Below, in pieces: positions 7,701 through 17,800 of a stretch of DNA of 64,000 nucleotides. The position numbers and the translations under genes were made by a program. The stretch comes from CAKZSB01 sp964573105. Its GTDB lineage: Bacteria > Pseudomonadota > Gammaproteobacteria > Granulosicoccales > Granulosicoccaceae. Below the pieces are notes generated by a model, which was not told the origin of the DNA, made no database searches, and saw only the letters and a program-made list of their open reading frames with translations. The DNA lies in the NCBI GenBank assembly GCA_964573105.1, contig CAZNIS010000016.1, positions 1 to 64,000 of the forward strand, written 5' to 3'. Each line of letters begins with the position of its first letter. Position 1 is the stretch's first letter.

Positions 7701-9334
7701 TCCAGCGCCATGATGACTTCTTCGCGGATCGAGTCGATCGCCGGATTGGTGACCTGTGCAAAGCGCTGCTTGAAGTAGTCGTAGAGCATGCGTGGCTTGG
7801 TCGACATGGCGGCCAGTGCCGCATCGTTACCCATTGAGCCAAGCGGATCGCGCAATTCGGCGATCATCGGCTGCAGCATGAACTGCATGGTCTCGGTGGT
7901 ATAGCCGAATGACTGCATGCGTTGCGTCAGCGAAGACTTATCTAGTCCGGCGCCGGCGACCGATGGCAGATCGGCCAGATCCAGGCGCTGGCGCGCCAGC
8001 CAGTCAGCGTAGGGACGGCGGGTGGCGAAGTCGTCTTTGAGTTCTTCGTCCGGGATCATGCGGCCGGCTTCGAAATCGATCAAAAACATGCGGCCCGGTT
8101 CGAGGCGGCCCTTTTCAATGACGGTTTCCGGATCGACCGTCACCACGCCGACCTCAGAGGCCATGATGCATTTGTCGTCGATGGTGATGTAGTAGCGCGA
8201 CGGACGCAGGCCGTTGCGATCGAGCACCGCGCCGATGTACTGGCCGTCAGTGAAAGCGATTGAGGCCGGTCCATCCCACGGCTCCATGAAGCAGCTGTGG
8301 TATTCGTAGAAGGCCTTTTTCTCCTTCGACATGGTGGCGTGGTGCTGCCATGCCTCGGGAATCATCATCATCACCGCTTCCTGCAGTTTGCGGCCATTCA
8401 TCAGTAAAAATTCCAGCACATTGTCGAAGTTGCCGGAATCGGAACAGTCGGGCTCGACGACGGGAAAGAGCTTGGAAAGGTTGTCGCCGAAGGCTTCGCT
8501 GGTGGCAGTGCCCTCGCGCGAGTTCATCGCGTTGACGTTGCCGAGCAGGGTGTTGATCTCGCCGTTGTGGCTCATGAAGCGGTTGGGCTGCGCGCGATCC
8601 CACGACGGGAAGGTATTGGTGCTAAAGCGCGAGTGGACCATTGCCAGATGGGTCTCGAACAGCGGATTTTGTAAATCGCGATAGAACGGGAACAGCTGGT
8701 CCGGCGTCAGCATGCCCTTGTAGACAATCACTCGGGTAGACAGCGAGCAGACGTAGAAGAGCGACGAATCGCTGATTTTTTGATCCTGGCGCAGTCGCTC
8801 GGTGGCGTGCTTGCGCGCCTGGTACAGCAGTCGCTCGAATTGGTCGCCCTCGGTGCCTTCGGCGGCGACAAAAAGCTGCTTGAAGGCCGGCATCGCAAGC
8901 CGTGCTGCCTTGCCGATGTCTGCGCCGTCGGGGTCAGTCGGCAAATCGCGCCAGCCGATCAGGCGTTGTCCGGTGGCGGTGATTTCCTCGGCCAGCACAT
9001 CCATGCAGTGTTGTTGTTCGGCGGGATCGTTGGGCAAAAAGACAATGCCGGCGCCGTACCGGCCGGGCTCTGGCAGGTCTGCGCCGATCTCGGCTTTTGC
9101 AATGGACTGGAACAGCGCGTGGGGCAGGGCGGTGAGAATGCCAGCGCCGTCGCCGGAGTTTTGCTCGTAGCCAACGCCGCCACGATGCTCCATACGGCAG
9201 TTCATCAATTCGGCATCGCGCAGAATGGCATTGCTTGCCAAGCCTTTGATATTGCAGACAAAACCTACACCGCAACTGTCCTTTTCCAGCGCTGGTTGGT
9301 ACAGCCCCTGGCGAGCCGGGAAATTGTTCTGCAT
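4745..9334 (-). CDS. gltB: Glutamate synthase (NADPH) large subunit
   Basis: Alpha subunit of GOGAT, 1529 residues, as usual for proteobacteria. An N-terminal glutaminase domain of the Ntn type starts at Cys21 (KDSCGVGF), which becomes the catalytic N-terminus once the first 20 residues are removed. Ammonia then tunnels to the FMN-containing synthase barrel, and the Cys-rich segment CIMMRKCHLNTCPVG holds the 3Fe-4S cluster. The C-terminal beta-helix (GGRIIVYPP, GGRVVVLGHTGRNF) is complete. The ATG at 9334 is chosen since the family begins just before the propeptide; the frame reaches 9373 without conserved residues. It is first in an operon with gltD and serves ammonia assimilation. Confidence 0.97.
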   Translation of the reverse strand: MQNNFPARQGLYQPALEKDSCGVGFVCNIKGLASNAILRDAELMNCRMEHRGGVGYEQNSGDGAGILTALPHALFQSIAKAEIGADLPEPGRYGAGIVFLPNDPAEQQHCMDVLAEEITATGQRLIGWRDLPTDPDGADIGKAARLAMPAFKQLFVAAEGTEGDQFERLLYQARKHATERLRQDQKISDSSLFYVCSLSTRVIVYKGMLTPDQLFPFYRDLQNPLFETHLAMVHSRFSTNTFPSWDRAQPNRFMSHNGEINTLLGNVNAMNSREGTATSEAFGDNLSKLFPVVEPDCSDSGNFDNVLEFLLMNGRKLQEAVMMMIPEAWQHHATMSKEKKAFYEYHSCFMEPWDGPASIAFTDGQYIGAVLDRNGLRPSRYYITIDDKCIMASEVGVVTVDPETVIEKGRLEPGRMFLIDFEAGRMIPDEELKDDFATRRPYADWLARQRLDLADLPSVAGAGLDKSSLTQRMQSFGYTTETMQFMLQPMIAELRDPLGSMGNDAALAAMSTKPRMLYDYFKQRFAQVTNPAIDSIREEVIMALECYIGPERNLLETTETHAHRLRIPHPILSNDELASLKTLDYRDWRTRTIDITFAADSGAKGLDEALDRINSEALAAIDEGYSLIVLSDRGVDANRVPISALLAIGSVHHHLVAKHKRTQIGLVLETGEAREVHHHCLLVGYGADAINPYLAFEALWQARADGKFDSLAHVNSDADVLTSYRKAVAKGMMKVMGKMGISTLQSYKGAQIFEIVGLADDVVERAFVGTASQIQGVSLGVLAEEMQRRHRLGYPAGDAANVTVLPNPGDFHWRRTGDTHMWDPTSIASLQVAARTNSEDAYWKFAHQMNEQSTRAANLRGLLDFNKGVNGGPIPLDKVEPESDIVKRFATGAMSFGSISAEAHETLAIAMNRMGGKSNTGEGGEDEKRFVPMANGDSKRSAIKQVASGRFGVTINYLSNADELQIKIIQGAKPGEGGELPGGKVDDYIARLRHSTPGVGLISPPPHHDIYSIEDMSQLIHDLKNANPQARISVKLGAEVGVGTVAAGVTKARADHLVIAGDSGGTGASPLTSIKHAGVPWELGLAETHQTLVLNNLRSRVVLQTDGQIKTGRDVAIAALLGAEEYGLATAPLIALGCIMMRKCHLNTCPVGIATQDPELRKKFKGQPEHVVNYLFMVAKELRMIMAELGFRAVTEMVGRVDALVVETAVEHWKAKGLDLSRLLAPIEKPENFLGAHCIHTQDHGLDAALDNELIRLAAPALSNGSKVYHELPIINTNRVVGGMLSNRIIRDVGPQMLDDDTIHFKFSGSAGQSFGAWLAKGVTLEVEGDTNDFVGKGLSGGRIIVYPPRKSAFEAHENILAGNVVLYGATSGECYLRGVAAERFCVRNSGASAVVEGVGDHGCEYMTGGRVVVLGHTGRNFAAGMSGGIAYIWDPDKRFAARCNTGMVELESLRAAADVEELRDLIERHLKYTGSSVATRILRNWRDEIAHFVKVMPTDYKRVLEERKVAQSGNAANDGINNSLETSA

Positions 9335-9999
9335 ATCTTTAGAGTCTCCGAGGGGATGCCGCCAACAGCACACCCACTTTGTTCTTATCTCACTGCCTGT
9401 CAGCCTGGCCGGGTGCTGACACCTGGTGCTGATAGCCGGGCAGTTTTATTGTTTACCGCATCAGTATCTGCGTCGCTATGCCGGCTTTGCCGTGCCCCTC
9501 TCGCTCACCGTTGCTGTGTTTGTCGCTTCGGAAATGGCAGATCCTTGTGGTTAGCAGGTTGTCCCCGTTTGCAGCGGCGCGCGGCCGACGAGCGGCCTTA
9601 TCAGGGGCCGATTCGAATAGCCGCGATTGTCACATCCAGTGGGCGCGAATGCGCAAAAGGCACGTGACCGGGTAGTCCGCGTAGGACGGGGACCGCTCAA
9701 TTATCTACCGGGCGCCAACTGAATACTTTGTCAGGGTTCCAGATTCTCGCAATACGCCTTGCCGATTATAACTCTCTGTTTTGACAGGAGATTTGCAAGA
9801 GTTTTCCTAGAGCGGAAAGCGTATTTTACCAGATAGAGCCCGAAATCAAAATAGTGGCAAAGCCCGGGATTCTGCGAATTCGTTCTCATCCCTAGCGCTG
9901 TGTCGGCCTCGAATTGCAAACGATTAGCGCGCATATCGGCTGGCCTATTCGTGTTATGTTTTTGAATTTTCCTGTCCCCGGCCGCCTGTGGAGGAAACC
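9335..9999. other. Divergent intergenic region gltB / oxidoreductase
   Basis: About 660 bases between two divergently transcribed operons. No gene supported: the small open frames (for example 9731-9934 on the minus strand) lack a ribosome site and any recognisable motif. The part from 9740 to 9990 is richer in A and T than the flanking genes and probably holds the promoters. A clean GGAGG directly precedes the ATG at 10000. Confidence 0.6.
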
Positions 10000-12900
10000 A
10001 TGCAATTGCGCGATGTCGATATCGATGACAAGTACACTCTGGAGAAAGGACGTGTTTTTCTCTCGGGTACGCAGGCGCTTGCTCGCTTGTTGTTGATGCA
10101 GCGCGCGCGCGACCGCGCCGCCGGGCTGAATACAGCTGGTTTTGTTAGCGGCTATCGTGGATCGCCACTGGGTGGCCTGGATTTACAGATTTGGCGCGCG
10201 TCCAGCCTGATCGGCGAGGACGGGATTCGATTCGCGCCGGGCCTGAACGAGGATCTGGCCGCCACCGCAGTCTGGGGCACGCAACAGATTAAGGCGCTGC
10301 CGGATGCCAACGTCGATGGCGTGTTTGGCATGTGGTACGGCAAGGGGCCGGGTGTGGATCGATCGGGCGATCCGCTCAAGCACGCAAACTATGCCGGCAC
10401 CACCGAACACGGCGGCGTGCTGGCGGTTTTCGGTGATGACCATCCGGGCAAGTCATCGACGGTGGCACACCAAAGCGAACAGTCAATGGCCGCGTTCGGT
10501 ATGCCGGTGTTGTATCCGGCAACAGTGCAGGATTATCTAGACTTCGGTTTACACGGCTGGGCACTGTCGCGCTACAGCGGGCTATGGGTAGGGTTTAAGT
10601 GTGTTAACGAGTCGGTCGAGAATACCGCGTCTGTCGATGTCGATCCGGAACGCGTCAAGCCCGTGTTGCCAGAAGGTTTGCCGACCGGTGACAAGGGGCT
10701 TTATCTAAACCTGAATTATTCGCCGCAGGAAGACGATATCGTCGTGCAGCGTTATCGCATGCCACGTGTCGCGGCCTATGCGCGTGCCAACCGGCTCGAC
10801 TCTGCCACCTTTACCAGTGAGCGCGCCAGATTTGGCATTGTCGCAGCGGGTAAGGCCTACCTCGATGTGCTGGACGCATTGCGCTGCCTCGGCATTGATC
10901 AGCAGCGGGCAAATGATCTGGGTATCTGTGTCTACAAGGTCGGCATGATCTGGCCACTTGAGCCTGAGGGCATCAGTGAATTTGCCAGCGGCTTGCAGGA
11001 ACTGTTTTTTGTGGAAGAAAAGCGCGCCTTTCTGGAAGATCAGGCAGCGCGCATTCTCTACAACCTGCCGGATGAAAAACGCCCCGCCATCTACGGCAAG
11101 CGCGATGAAGACGGCGTCGATATTTTACCCAGCGACATTCAACTGGATGTCGCAACGGTTGCACAAGTCATTGCCGAGCGACTCAAGCGCTGTGGTATTG
11201 CCGATGCATCGATCGCCGAGCATCTGGCACGCCTGGTCGAACGCGTTGAGCAGGCGGCACAGGCCACGGGGGCGGAGCTGGTTCGTACGCCTTATTTTTG
11301 CTCTGGCTGTCCGCACAATCGATCGACCAAACTGCCCGAGGGCAGTATTGCGATGTCGGGTATTGGCTGTCATGGCATGGCGGCGATGTATCGGCCGGAT
11401 ACCGTGATGGGCGCACAGATGGGTGGTGAGGGCGCAGCGTGGATTGGCGCGTCGCCATTTACCGACGTGAAACATGTATTCCAAAACCTGGGTGACGGTA
11501 CTTACAATCACTCGGGGCTGTTGGCAATACGTGCCGCCGTGGCGGCCGGCATCAACATCACGTACAAAATTTTGTTTAACGATGCGGTGGCGATGACCGG
11601 TGGTCAGCCGGTTGAAGGTCAGCTCACAGTCGACAAAGTGACGCGCCAGGTAGCGGCAGAAGGTGTCGAGGCGATTGTGGTCGTTAGCGACGAACCCGAA
11701 AAATATGGCAGTAACAGTGGCTTTGCCGCCAAGACGCGCGTGCGTCATCGCGAGGAACTGGAAAAGGTTCAGAAACAGTTGCGCGATACCGCTGGCGTGA
11801 CGGTACTGATCTACGATCAGACCTGTGCGGCGGAAAAGCGTCGCCGTCGCAAACGCGGCGAGTTTCCCGATCCGCAGCGACGTGCGTTTATCAACGATCT
11901 GGTCTGTGAGGGTTGTGGGGATTGTTCCAGTGTTTCTACCTGCGTCAGCATTCAGCCAAAGGATACTGATTTCGGTCGCAAGCGTATGATCGATCAGTCC
12001 AGTTGCAACAAGGACTTCAGTTGTGTGGAAGGTTTTTGCCCGTCGTTTGTCACAGTAGAAGGGGGCACTTTGCGAAAGCCACCAGCCAGAACGGCGCAAC
12101 CACTTGGGCAACTGGATCTTCCCGAGCCAAAACGGGCCATTACGAATGCCAGCTACAACATTCTGATCAATGGCGTTGGCGGTACCGGCGTGGTCACGGT
12201 GGGCGCGGTGATCGCGATGGCTGCGCACATTGAAGGGCGTGGTGTTTCCGTGTACGACATGACCGGTCTTTCACAAAAAGGGGGCACAGTATTCAGCCAC
12301 CTGAAAATTGCCGATCAGCCTGCCGACATTGGTGCCACGCGTATCGGTATGGGAGATGCGGATCTGGTGATCGGTTGTGATCTGGTGGTGACTGGCAGCC
12401 GAGAATGTCTGGTGTCCTGTCTGCCAGGCACCACGCATGCGGTGATCGACAGTCATCTGGTGCCGACTGCGACCTTCCAGTTGAATTCGGATATCAAACT
12501 CAGCGTAGAGACACAGCAAAATGTTGTGCGCGATACGCTGGGCTCTGAGTTTACGCACATGGTCAACGCCACCAGTATTGCGCGCTTGTTGTTGGGCGAT
12601 ACCATTGGCGCGAACCTGTTTACCGTCGGCTACGCTGCACAAAAAGGGTTGCTGCCGGTTGGTGTGGCGGCGCTTGAAAAGGCAGTACAGTTGAACGGTG
12701 TAGCGGTCGATTTCAATTTGCAGGCGCTGCAGCTTGGCAGGCTTGCCGCGCACGATCCGAGTGCTGTTTCGGCGATGATAGAACAGGATTCAGCCAGCTC
12801 GCAGGCGGTACTCGATGACTCACTGGATGCGATAGTCGATCGTCGATTTGAATTTTTGACAGACTACCAGGACGATGCCTACGCCAATCGCTATCGCGAA

Positions 12901-13497
12901 CTGGTGGATAAGGTCAAGACCGCAGAGGCGCGGGTTGCACCGCAGTCACAGGTGTTGAGTCGCGCTGTGGCCCGTTATCTGTTCAAGGTAATGGCCTACA
13001 AGGACGAATACGAAGTGGCGAGGCTCTACACTGATGGCCGTTTTGAAAAGGCCGTGGCCGAACAGTTTCAGGGCGACTACAGCATTCGCTACCATCTGGC
13101 GCCGCCGCTCTTTTCACGCCGTCATCCATCGACCGGCCTGCCGGCTAAACGCGCGTATGGGCCGTGGATGAAAAAGTCGATGCAAAAGCTTGCCGGATGG
13201 AAGCGATTGCGCGGTACGGCGATGGATCCGTTCGGCTACACCCGCGAGCGTCGGGAAGAGCGTCGTACCCGTGACAGCTATATTGCGATGGTCGATGAGG
13301 TGTTGCACAAACTCAACACCGACAATCTGCAAGCGGCGGTGAAACTTGCCGAGGTACCGGAGATCATTCGCGGTTTTGGCCATGTGAAGGCGGCCAATGT
13401 TGCCAAGGCGCGTGAAACCGAGGTCCGGCTGCGCGAAGCTTTCGACCATGCGGGGACCGATATTGCAGCGGCCGGTACAGCGGCCGTCGATGCCTGA
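10000..13497 (+). CDS. Indolepyruvate (2-oxoacid):ferredoxin oxidoreductase, fused IorA-IorB
   Basis: Large single-chain enzyme (1165 residues) that oxidatively decarboxylates aryl- or branched-chain 2-oxoacids to acyl-CoA using thiamine diphosphate and ferredoxin. The N-terminal half is the IorA-like pyrimidine-binding part (GYRGSPLGGLD near residue 50). A central TPP domain contains CSGCPHNRSTKL and GIGCHGMAAM. A cysteine-rich segment (CEGCGDCSS, later CNKDFSCVEGFC) suits iron-sulfur clusters. The C-terminal IorB-like gamma domain begins near NGVGGTGVVTVGAV. An in-frame GTG at 9988 precedes the ATG, but GGAGG overlaps it, so the ATG at 10000 is the start. Such fused proteins are common in proteobacteria and act in aromatic or branched amino-acid breakdown. 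The MFS gene follows by 78 bases. Confidence 0.93.
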   Translation: MQLRDVDIDDKYTLEKGRVFLSGTQALARLLLMQRARDRAAGLNTAGFVSGYRGSPLGGLDLQIWRASSLIGEDGIRFAPGLNEDLAATAVWGTQQIKALPDANVDGVFGMWYGKGPGVDRSGDPLKHANYAGTTEHGGVLAVFGDDHPGKSSTVAHQSEQSMAAFGMPVLYPATVQDYLDFGLHGWALSRYSGLWVGFKCVNESVENTASVDVDPERVKPVLPEGLPTGDKGLYLNLNYSPQEDDIVVQRYRMPRVAAYARANRLDSATFTSERARFGIVAAGKAYLDVLDALRCLGIDQQRANDLGICVYKVGMIWPLEPEGISEFASGLQELFFVEEKRAFLEDQAARILYNLPDEKRPAIYGKRDEDGVDILPSDIQLDVATVAQVIAERLKRCGIADASIAEHLARLVERVEQAAQATGAELVRTPYFCSGCPHNRSTKLPEGSIAMSGIGCHGMAAMYRPDTVMGAQMGGEGAAWIGASPFTDVKHVFQNLGDGTYNHSGLLAIRAAVAAGINITYKILFNDAVAMTGGQPVEGQLTVDKVTRQVAAEGVEAIVVVSDEPEKYGSNSGFAAKTRVRHREELEKVQKQLRDTAGVTVLIYDQTCAAEKRRRRKRGEFPDPQRRAFINDLVCEGCGDCSSVSTCVSIQPKDTDFGRKRMIDQSSCNKDFSCVEGFCPSFVTVEGGTLRKPPARTAQPLGQLDLPEPKRAITNASYNILINGVGGTGVVTVGAVIAMAAHIEGRGVSVYDMTGLSQKGGTVFSHLKIADQPADIGATRIGMGDADLVIGCDLVVTGSRECLVSCLPGTTHAVIDSHLVPTATFQLNSDIKLSVETQQNVVRDTLGSEFTHMVNATSIARLLLGDTIGANLFTVGYAAQKGLLPVGVAALEKAVQLNGVAVDFNLQALQLGRLAAHDPSAVSAMIEQDSASSQAVLDDSLDAIVDRRFEFLTDYQDDAYANRYRELVDKVKTAEARVAPQSQVLSRAVARYLFKVMAYKDEYEVARLYTDGRFEKAVAEQFQGDYSIRYHLAPPLFSRRHPSTGLPAKRAYGPWMKKSMQKLAGWKRLRGTAMDPFGYTRERREERRTRDSYIAMVDEVLHKLNTDNLQAAVKLAEVPEIIRGFGHVKAANVAKARETEVRLREAFDHAGTDIAAAGTAAVDA

Positions 13498-13575
13498 TGC
13501 ACTGACCCCAAAGGCGCGTTTCATCGAGCGCAGGGTTGGTCGTGCCGCGTTGCCGCGCAAGCTGAACGGCGCTCG

Positions 13576-14823
13576 GTGACCGGTCCGGACGCTGACGGCA
13601 CCAGGGCGACAGCTACGTCGGCAGGATCACTGTGGGACAGTCGCGATTTCGTCAGGCTGTGGCTGATCGGAATGGTGACGTTTCTGATGCGCTGGCTGGA
13701 AATTCTGGTCTATGGCGTCTTTGCCTATCGAGAGACCGGATCGGCGTTTATCGTTGCCATGCTAATCATGGTGCGCGTGTTGCCGATGGGTTTGTTTGGC
13801 GCGGCGTTTGGCGTGGTGGCCGAGCGAATCGTGCGTCGCCACGCCTTGATACTTAGCATGATCGGTCTGCTGATCAGTGCTGTGACCCTGTGTCTGATCA
13901 GCTTTGGTGGTGAGCTGCAAGTCTGGCATCTGGCGGCGGGTAGTTTTGTCAATGGTGTGGTGTGGGCGGCCGACAATCCGGTGCGTCGCGCCATGATGGG
14001 GGATGTGGTCGGCGCCGAGCGTATGGATCGCGCTATGTCGATAGAAGTGGGGACCAGCAACGCGACGCGCCTGGCCGGGCCTTCGATTGGCGGGTTGCTG
14101 CTGGCCTATACTGGCATTCAGGGCGCATTTGCGCTGGCTGTGGCACTTTATTTGGTGGGCCTGTGGGCCGCCGTGAGCGTGCGTGCGCGCAACACCCCAG
14201 CGATGGGCGGCCGACCTGCGCTGAGTCGGATGATCGCGTCGGCATGGCGCGAGCTGCGCAAGGATTCGCGCTTTACCGGGTTATTGTGGTTGACGCTATT
14301 GTTCAATCTTTTTGCCTGGCCAGTATTGAGCCTGGTGCCGGTGATCGCACACGATCAGCTTGGGCTCGCCGCTGATGGCATCGGGTTTCTGGCCAGTATG
14401 GATGGCTTTGGCGCACTGGTGTTTGCGTTTGTGCTGTTGCGAATTTCCCGCCCCGACCGGCACGGTAAAATCTACACCACAGGACTACTGGTGTTTCTGC
14501 TCGCGCTGCCGCTGTTTGCTCTGGCAAAGAGCGTTTGGCTTGCGTCGCTTGCGCTGTTTCTCGTTGGCTGCGGGCAGGCTGGCTTCGCCGTGATGCAGGC
14601 GACGATCACCTATGCTGTCGCACCGCCGGATCGTCGCAGTCAGGCGATGGGCATCATGACGATGTGCATTGGTGTCGGGCCGATCGGTTTTATACTCACT
14701 GGATTGCTTGCCGAGTACACCACAGCTACGGCAACTGCACTGATCTGCAGTTGCACCGGGGTATTGATTATTGCACTGAGCTGGCCGTGGTGGAGGCCGA
14801 CGTGGCAGAACCGGCGGTTATAG
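13576..14823 (+). CDS. MFS transporter (EntS/MFS_3 type)
   Basis: Inner-membrane major facilitator protein of 415 residues with about 12 hydrophobic segments. Its layout, with a short cytoplasmic N-terminus, a R-x-x-x-R-R loop (VAERIVRRHALI) after the second pair of spans and NPVRRAMMGDVV in the fourth, resembles the MFS_3 group that includes the enterobactin exporter EntS, which suggests export of a small molecule. The substrate is unknown. The predicted start is GTG at 13576, with no strong ribosome site. It follows the fused oxidoreductase on the same strand and may be cotranscribed. It converges with the ammonium-sensor gene, with only 14 bases between stop codons. Confidence 0.85.
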   Translation: MTGPDADGTRATATSAGSLWDSRDFVRLWLIGMVTFLMRWLEILVYGVFAYRETGSAFIVAMLIMVRVLPMGLFGAAFGVVAERIVRRHALILSMIGLLISAVTLCLISFGGELQVWHLAAGSFVNGVVWAADNPVRRAMMGDVVGAERMDRAMSIEVGTSNATRLAGPSIGGLLLAYTGIQGAFALAVALYLVGLWAAVSVRARNTPAMGGRPALSRMIASAWRELRKDSRFTGLLWLTLLFNLFAWPVLSLVPVIAHDQLGLAADGIGFLASMDGFGALVFAFVLLRISRPDRHGKIYTTGLLVFLLALPLFALAKSVWLASLALFLVGCGQAGFAVMQATITYAVAPPDRRSQAMGIMTMCIGVGPIGFILTGLLAEYTTATATALICSCTGVLIIALSWPWWRPTWQNRRL

Positions 14824-14837
14824 GTGAAATCTATGCG

Positions 14838-17800
14838 TCAGCCGGCTTTGGATTGATCAGAACCTGATTGCTGTATTTTCAGCATTTCCAGTACGTTGTC
14901 GGCAGACACGGGTTTTGAAAACAGATAACCCTGCACCTGATCACACTGCCATTGGCGCAGCATCTCCAGATGCTGCTGTTCCTCTACACCTTCAGCGATG
15001 ACGGTGACGCCGAGGCGTTGCGCCAGATTCACGATCGATTGGGTAATTTGTGCCGCCTTGCCATCGTTACCCAAATGCCGAACAAATGCGCGGTCGATCT
15101 TGAGCTTTGAAACCGGAAACTGGTTGAGATAGCGCAGTGACGTTCGGCCGGAGCCGAAATCATCTACTGCTACCGACACGCCCATCGCACGCACTTGCAG
15201 CAATGTTTCCCGCATTTCTGAAAAATTATGTACCAGTACGTCTTCGGTAATCTCCAGTTCAAGACGATCGGGGTCGAGCCCGGTGTCTGCAAGTGTCTGT
15301 CTCACCAGCGGGACGAACCCTGCCGATTTCAGTTGTGTGGGTGACACATTCACTGCGATTCGTGGCGCAGTGCTCGTGGGCATCCATTGCGCTGCAAATT
15401 CGCAGGCAGTTCGCAGCACATAGGCGCCAATGTCATCCATTAAATCCAGTTGCTCGGCGAGGCCGATAAACTGATCGGGCGGAATTAGTCCGCGCTCCGG
15501 GTGTTGCCAGCGGATCAGTGCTTCGAAACCAATGACCTGTTCGGTTGCGGTGTCGATCAACGGTTGATACAACAGAAAAAACTGATCGCGTGCCAAAGCC
15601 TGACGCAGGTCGACCTCCAGTTCATGCTGACGCTGGTAGTCGAGATCCATTTGCGGATCAAAAGTGATAACACGGCCTTTGCCCTGTGACTTTGCAGCGT
15701 ATAACGCCAAATCGGCAAGACGGGCGAGGTCGGTGGACTTTTCGTTGTGCAGCGGATGTGCGGCCAGCCCGATGCTGGCACCAATTCTGGTGGTGGCGGA
15801 CTGCAGCACGTAGTCTTTGCTGACCGATTCGATCAGCCGGTTGCCAAGTGTGTGGCTCTCGGCGAGTGCAGTGTCCTCATGCAGACCGGTGAGCAGGACG
15901 ACAAACTCATCGCCACCGGTGCGAAAGGCGCGATCCTGCGGGCGCAGTTCGGATTCAATTCTGCTTGCCACTTCGCGCAGCAGCTCGTCCCCGGCCGAGT
16001 GCCCGTAGCTATCGTTCACTTTCTTAAAACCGTCCAGATCGATGCCGGCCACCACCAGCGCTAGGCCGGAACGATCACACGACTCCAGCGCTTCATCGAG
16101 TTGCTCGTCGAGCGCACGTCGGTTTGGCAGGCCGGTCAGCTCATCGTGCGTGGCCAGATAGAGGGCGCGATTTTCCGCAGCCTTGCGTGGTGAAATGTCG
16201 CTGACGGTTCCCCGGTAACCCAGCAGATCGCCGCTCTCATCAAAGAATGGCACGCCGCGGACTTCCACCAGCAAATTGTCCGCTGAATCGACTCTGGACT
16301 CGAACATCGGCAGCGGCGCGCAATGATGCAGGCACAGTCTTATTTCGTTTTCGTCCGCCTCGTCGATGGCAAAAAAATCGAACAGCGACTGATTGCGTGA
16401 CAACGAGTGCAGGTCGGGCAAATCGCCAGTACATTCGCTGATGTACGTGAAAACCATGCGACTATCCGTTTCCCACAGCCAGTCCGAGGCGGTTTGAGCG
16501 AACTGTTTGAAGCGTTGCTCTGACTGATTGATCGTCAGTCTCGCCTTTTCGTGTTTGTCGAGCAGTTGATTCATCGCCTGTGCGAGTTCGCTGTGCTCGT
16601 CGTTGCTCGCCACATCGATGTGTCCGGCAAATCCGGTGGCATCCTGAATGCGAGACTCCAGCGCCATTTGCAACCGGCCCGCGCCGACCGCCTCGCCGTG
16701 TTCCGTGTAGTTCAGACCAAGCTTCTCTTCTTGCTCGGTAACCCGCAGCGGGATCCAGCGGCTGGCGATTTTCAGGCTAAGCCAGGTGACACTGCTGACA
16801 AACACAAAAACCGCCGTTGCACCGAGCAGTTGCACGCCAAATTGTGCGATGACCGAACCGGTTGGCAAGGCTTCTACCGGTGCCACGAAAGCGACCATCA
16901 GGGTGCCGAGCAGGCCGGCAAATCCGTGGGTGGCGACAACATCGACCGGATCGTCGATCTTCAGTTTCCTGGCAAGCCACTCCGCCCCCGCAGTCGCAAC
17001 GCCGCCACCGGCCAGGCCTACCCACATGGCGTCTGCCGTAGACATCAGATTCACTGAGGCGGTACAGGCGACCAGGCCTCCCAGCAGACCGTTGCAGATA
17101 CGAGATGGATTAAACACGCCGTTGTCCAGGCGCACGCCAATCGCCATGCCGGCCAGCGCGCCAAAACAGGCTGCGGTCATGGTGTTGAGCAGGATCGATG
17201 CGAGCACAGGGTCGCCAGGCGACGTGCTGCCACCGTTGAAACCCAGCCACCCGAGCAGCAGCAACAGCACGCCGACCATCGAGATCACGGTGTTGTTGGC
17301 TGGCATGCTGATTAGCTTGCCGTCTTCGTCGTAGCGGCCGTGGCGCGCGCCGATCAGCAGGATGCCAACGAGTCCGGCCCAGGCACCGACGCAGTGAACA
17401 ACGGTTGAGCCGGCAAAATCCACGAAGCCCAGATCGGCCAGCCAGGCGGTGTGCTCGGCAATGAACATATCGCCCCAGACCGCGCGGCCCACGAGCGGAT
17501 AAACCAGTATCGAAATGACTGCAGCCATCACCAGATACCCGCGATAGGACATCCGCTCGGCGATCGCACCGGATACGATGCTCGCGGCGGTGGCGCAAAA
17601 ACCCAGTTGATACAGAAATTGCAGAGCGCCTGGCGGTGCCTCGCCGTTGGCGTCCGGCACACCTGTGCCAAACATGACCGCAAAGCCGATGATGAAAAAG
17701 CCCGCCCAGGAGACGACCAGATCAGACAGGTTCTTCTGCGCGACGTTGATGGAATTTTTGGCGCGCACGCGGCCGCCTTCCAGCAGCAGAAAGCCCGCCT

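Noticed and set aside
9731..9934. Open frame in the gltB / oxidoreductase interval
   Set aside because: No ribosome site and no motif; it lies in a likely promoter region.
11125..12228. 367-codon antisense frame in the fused oxidoreductase gene
   Set aside because: Codon-phase shadow of a long GC-rich gene with clear family motifs on the other strand.
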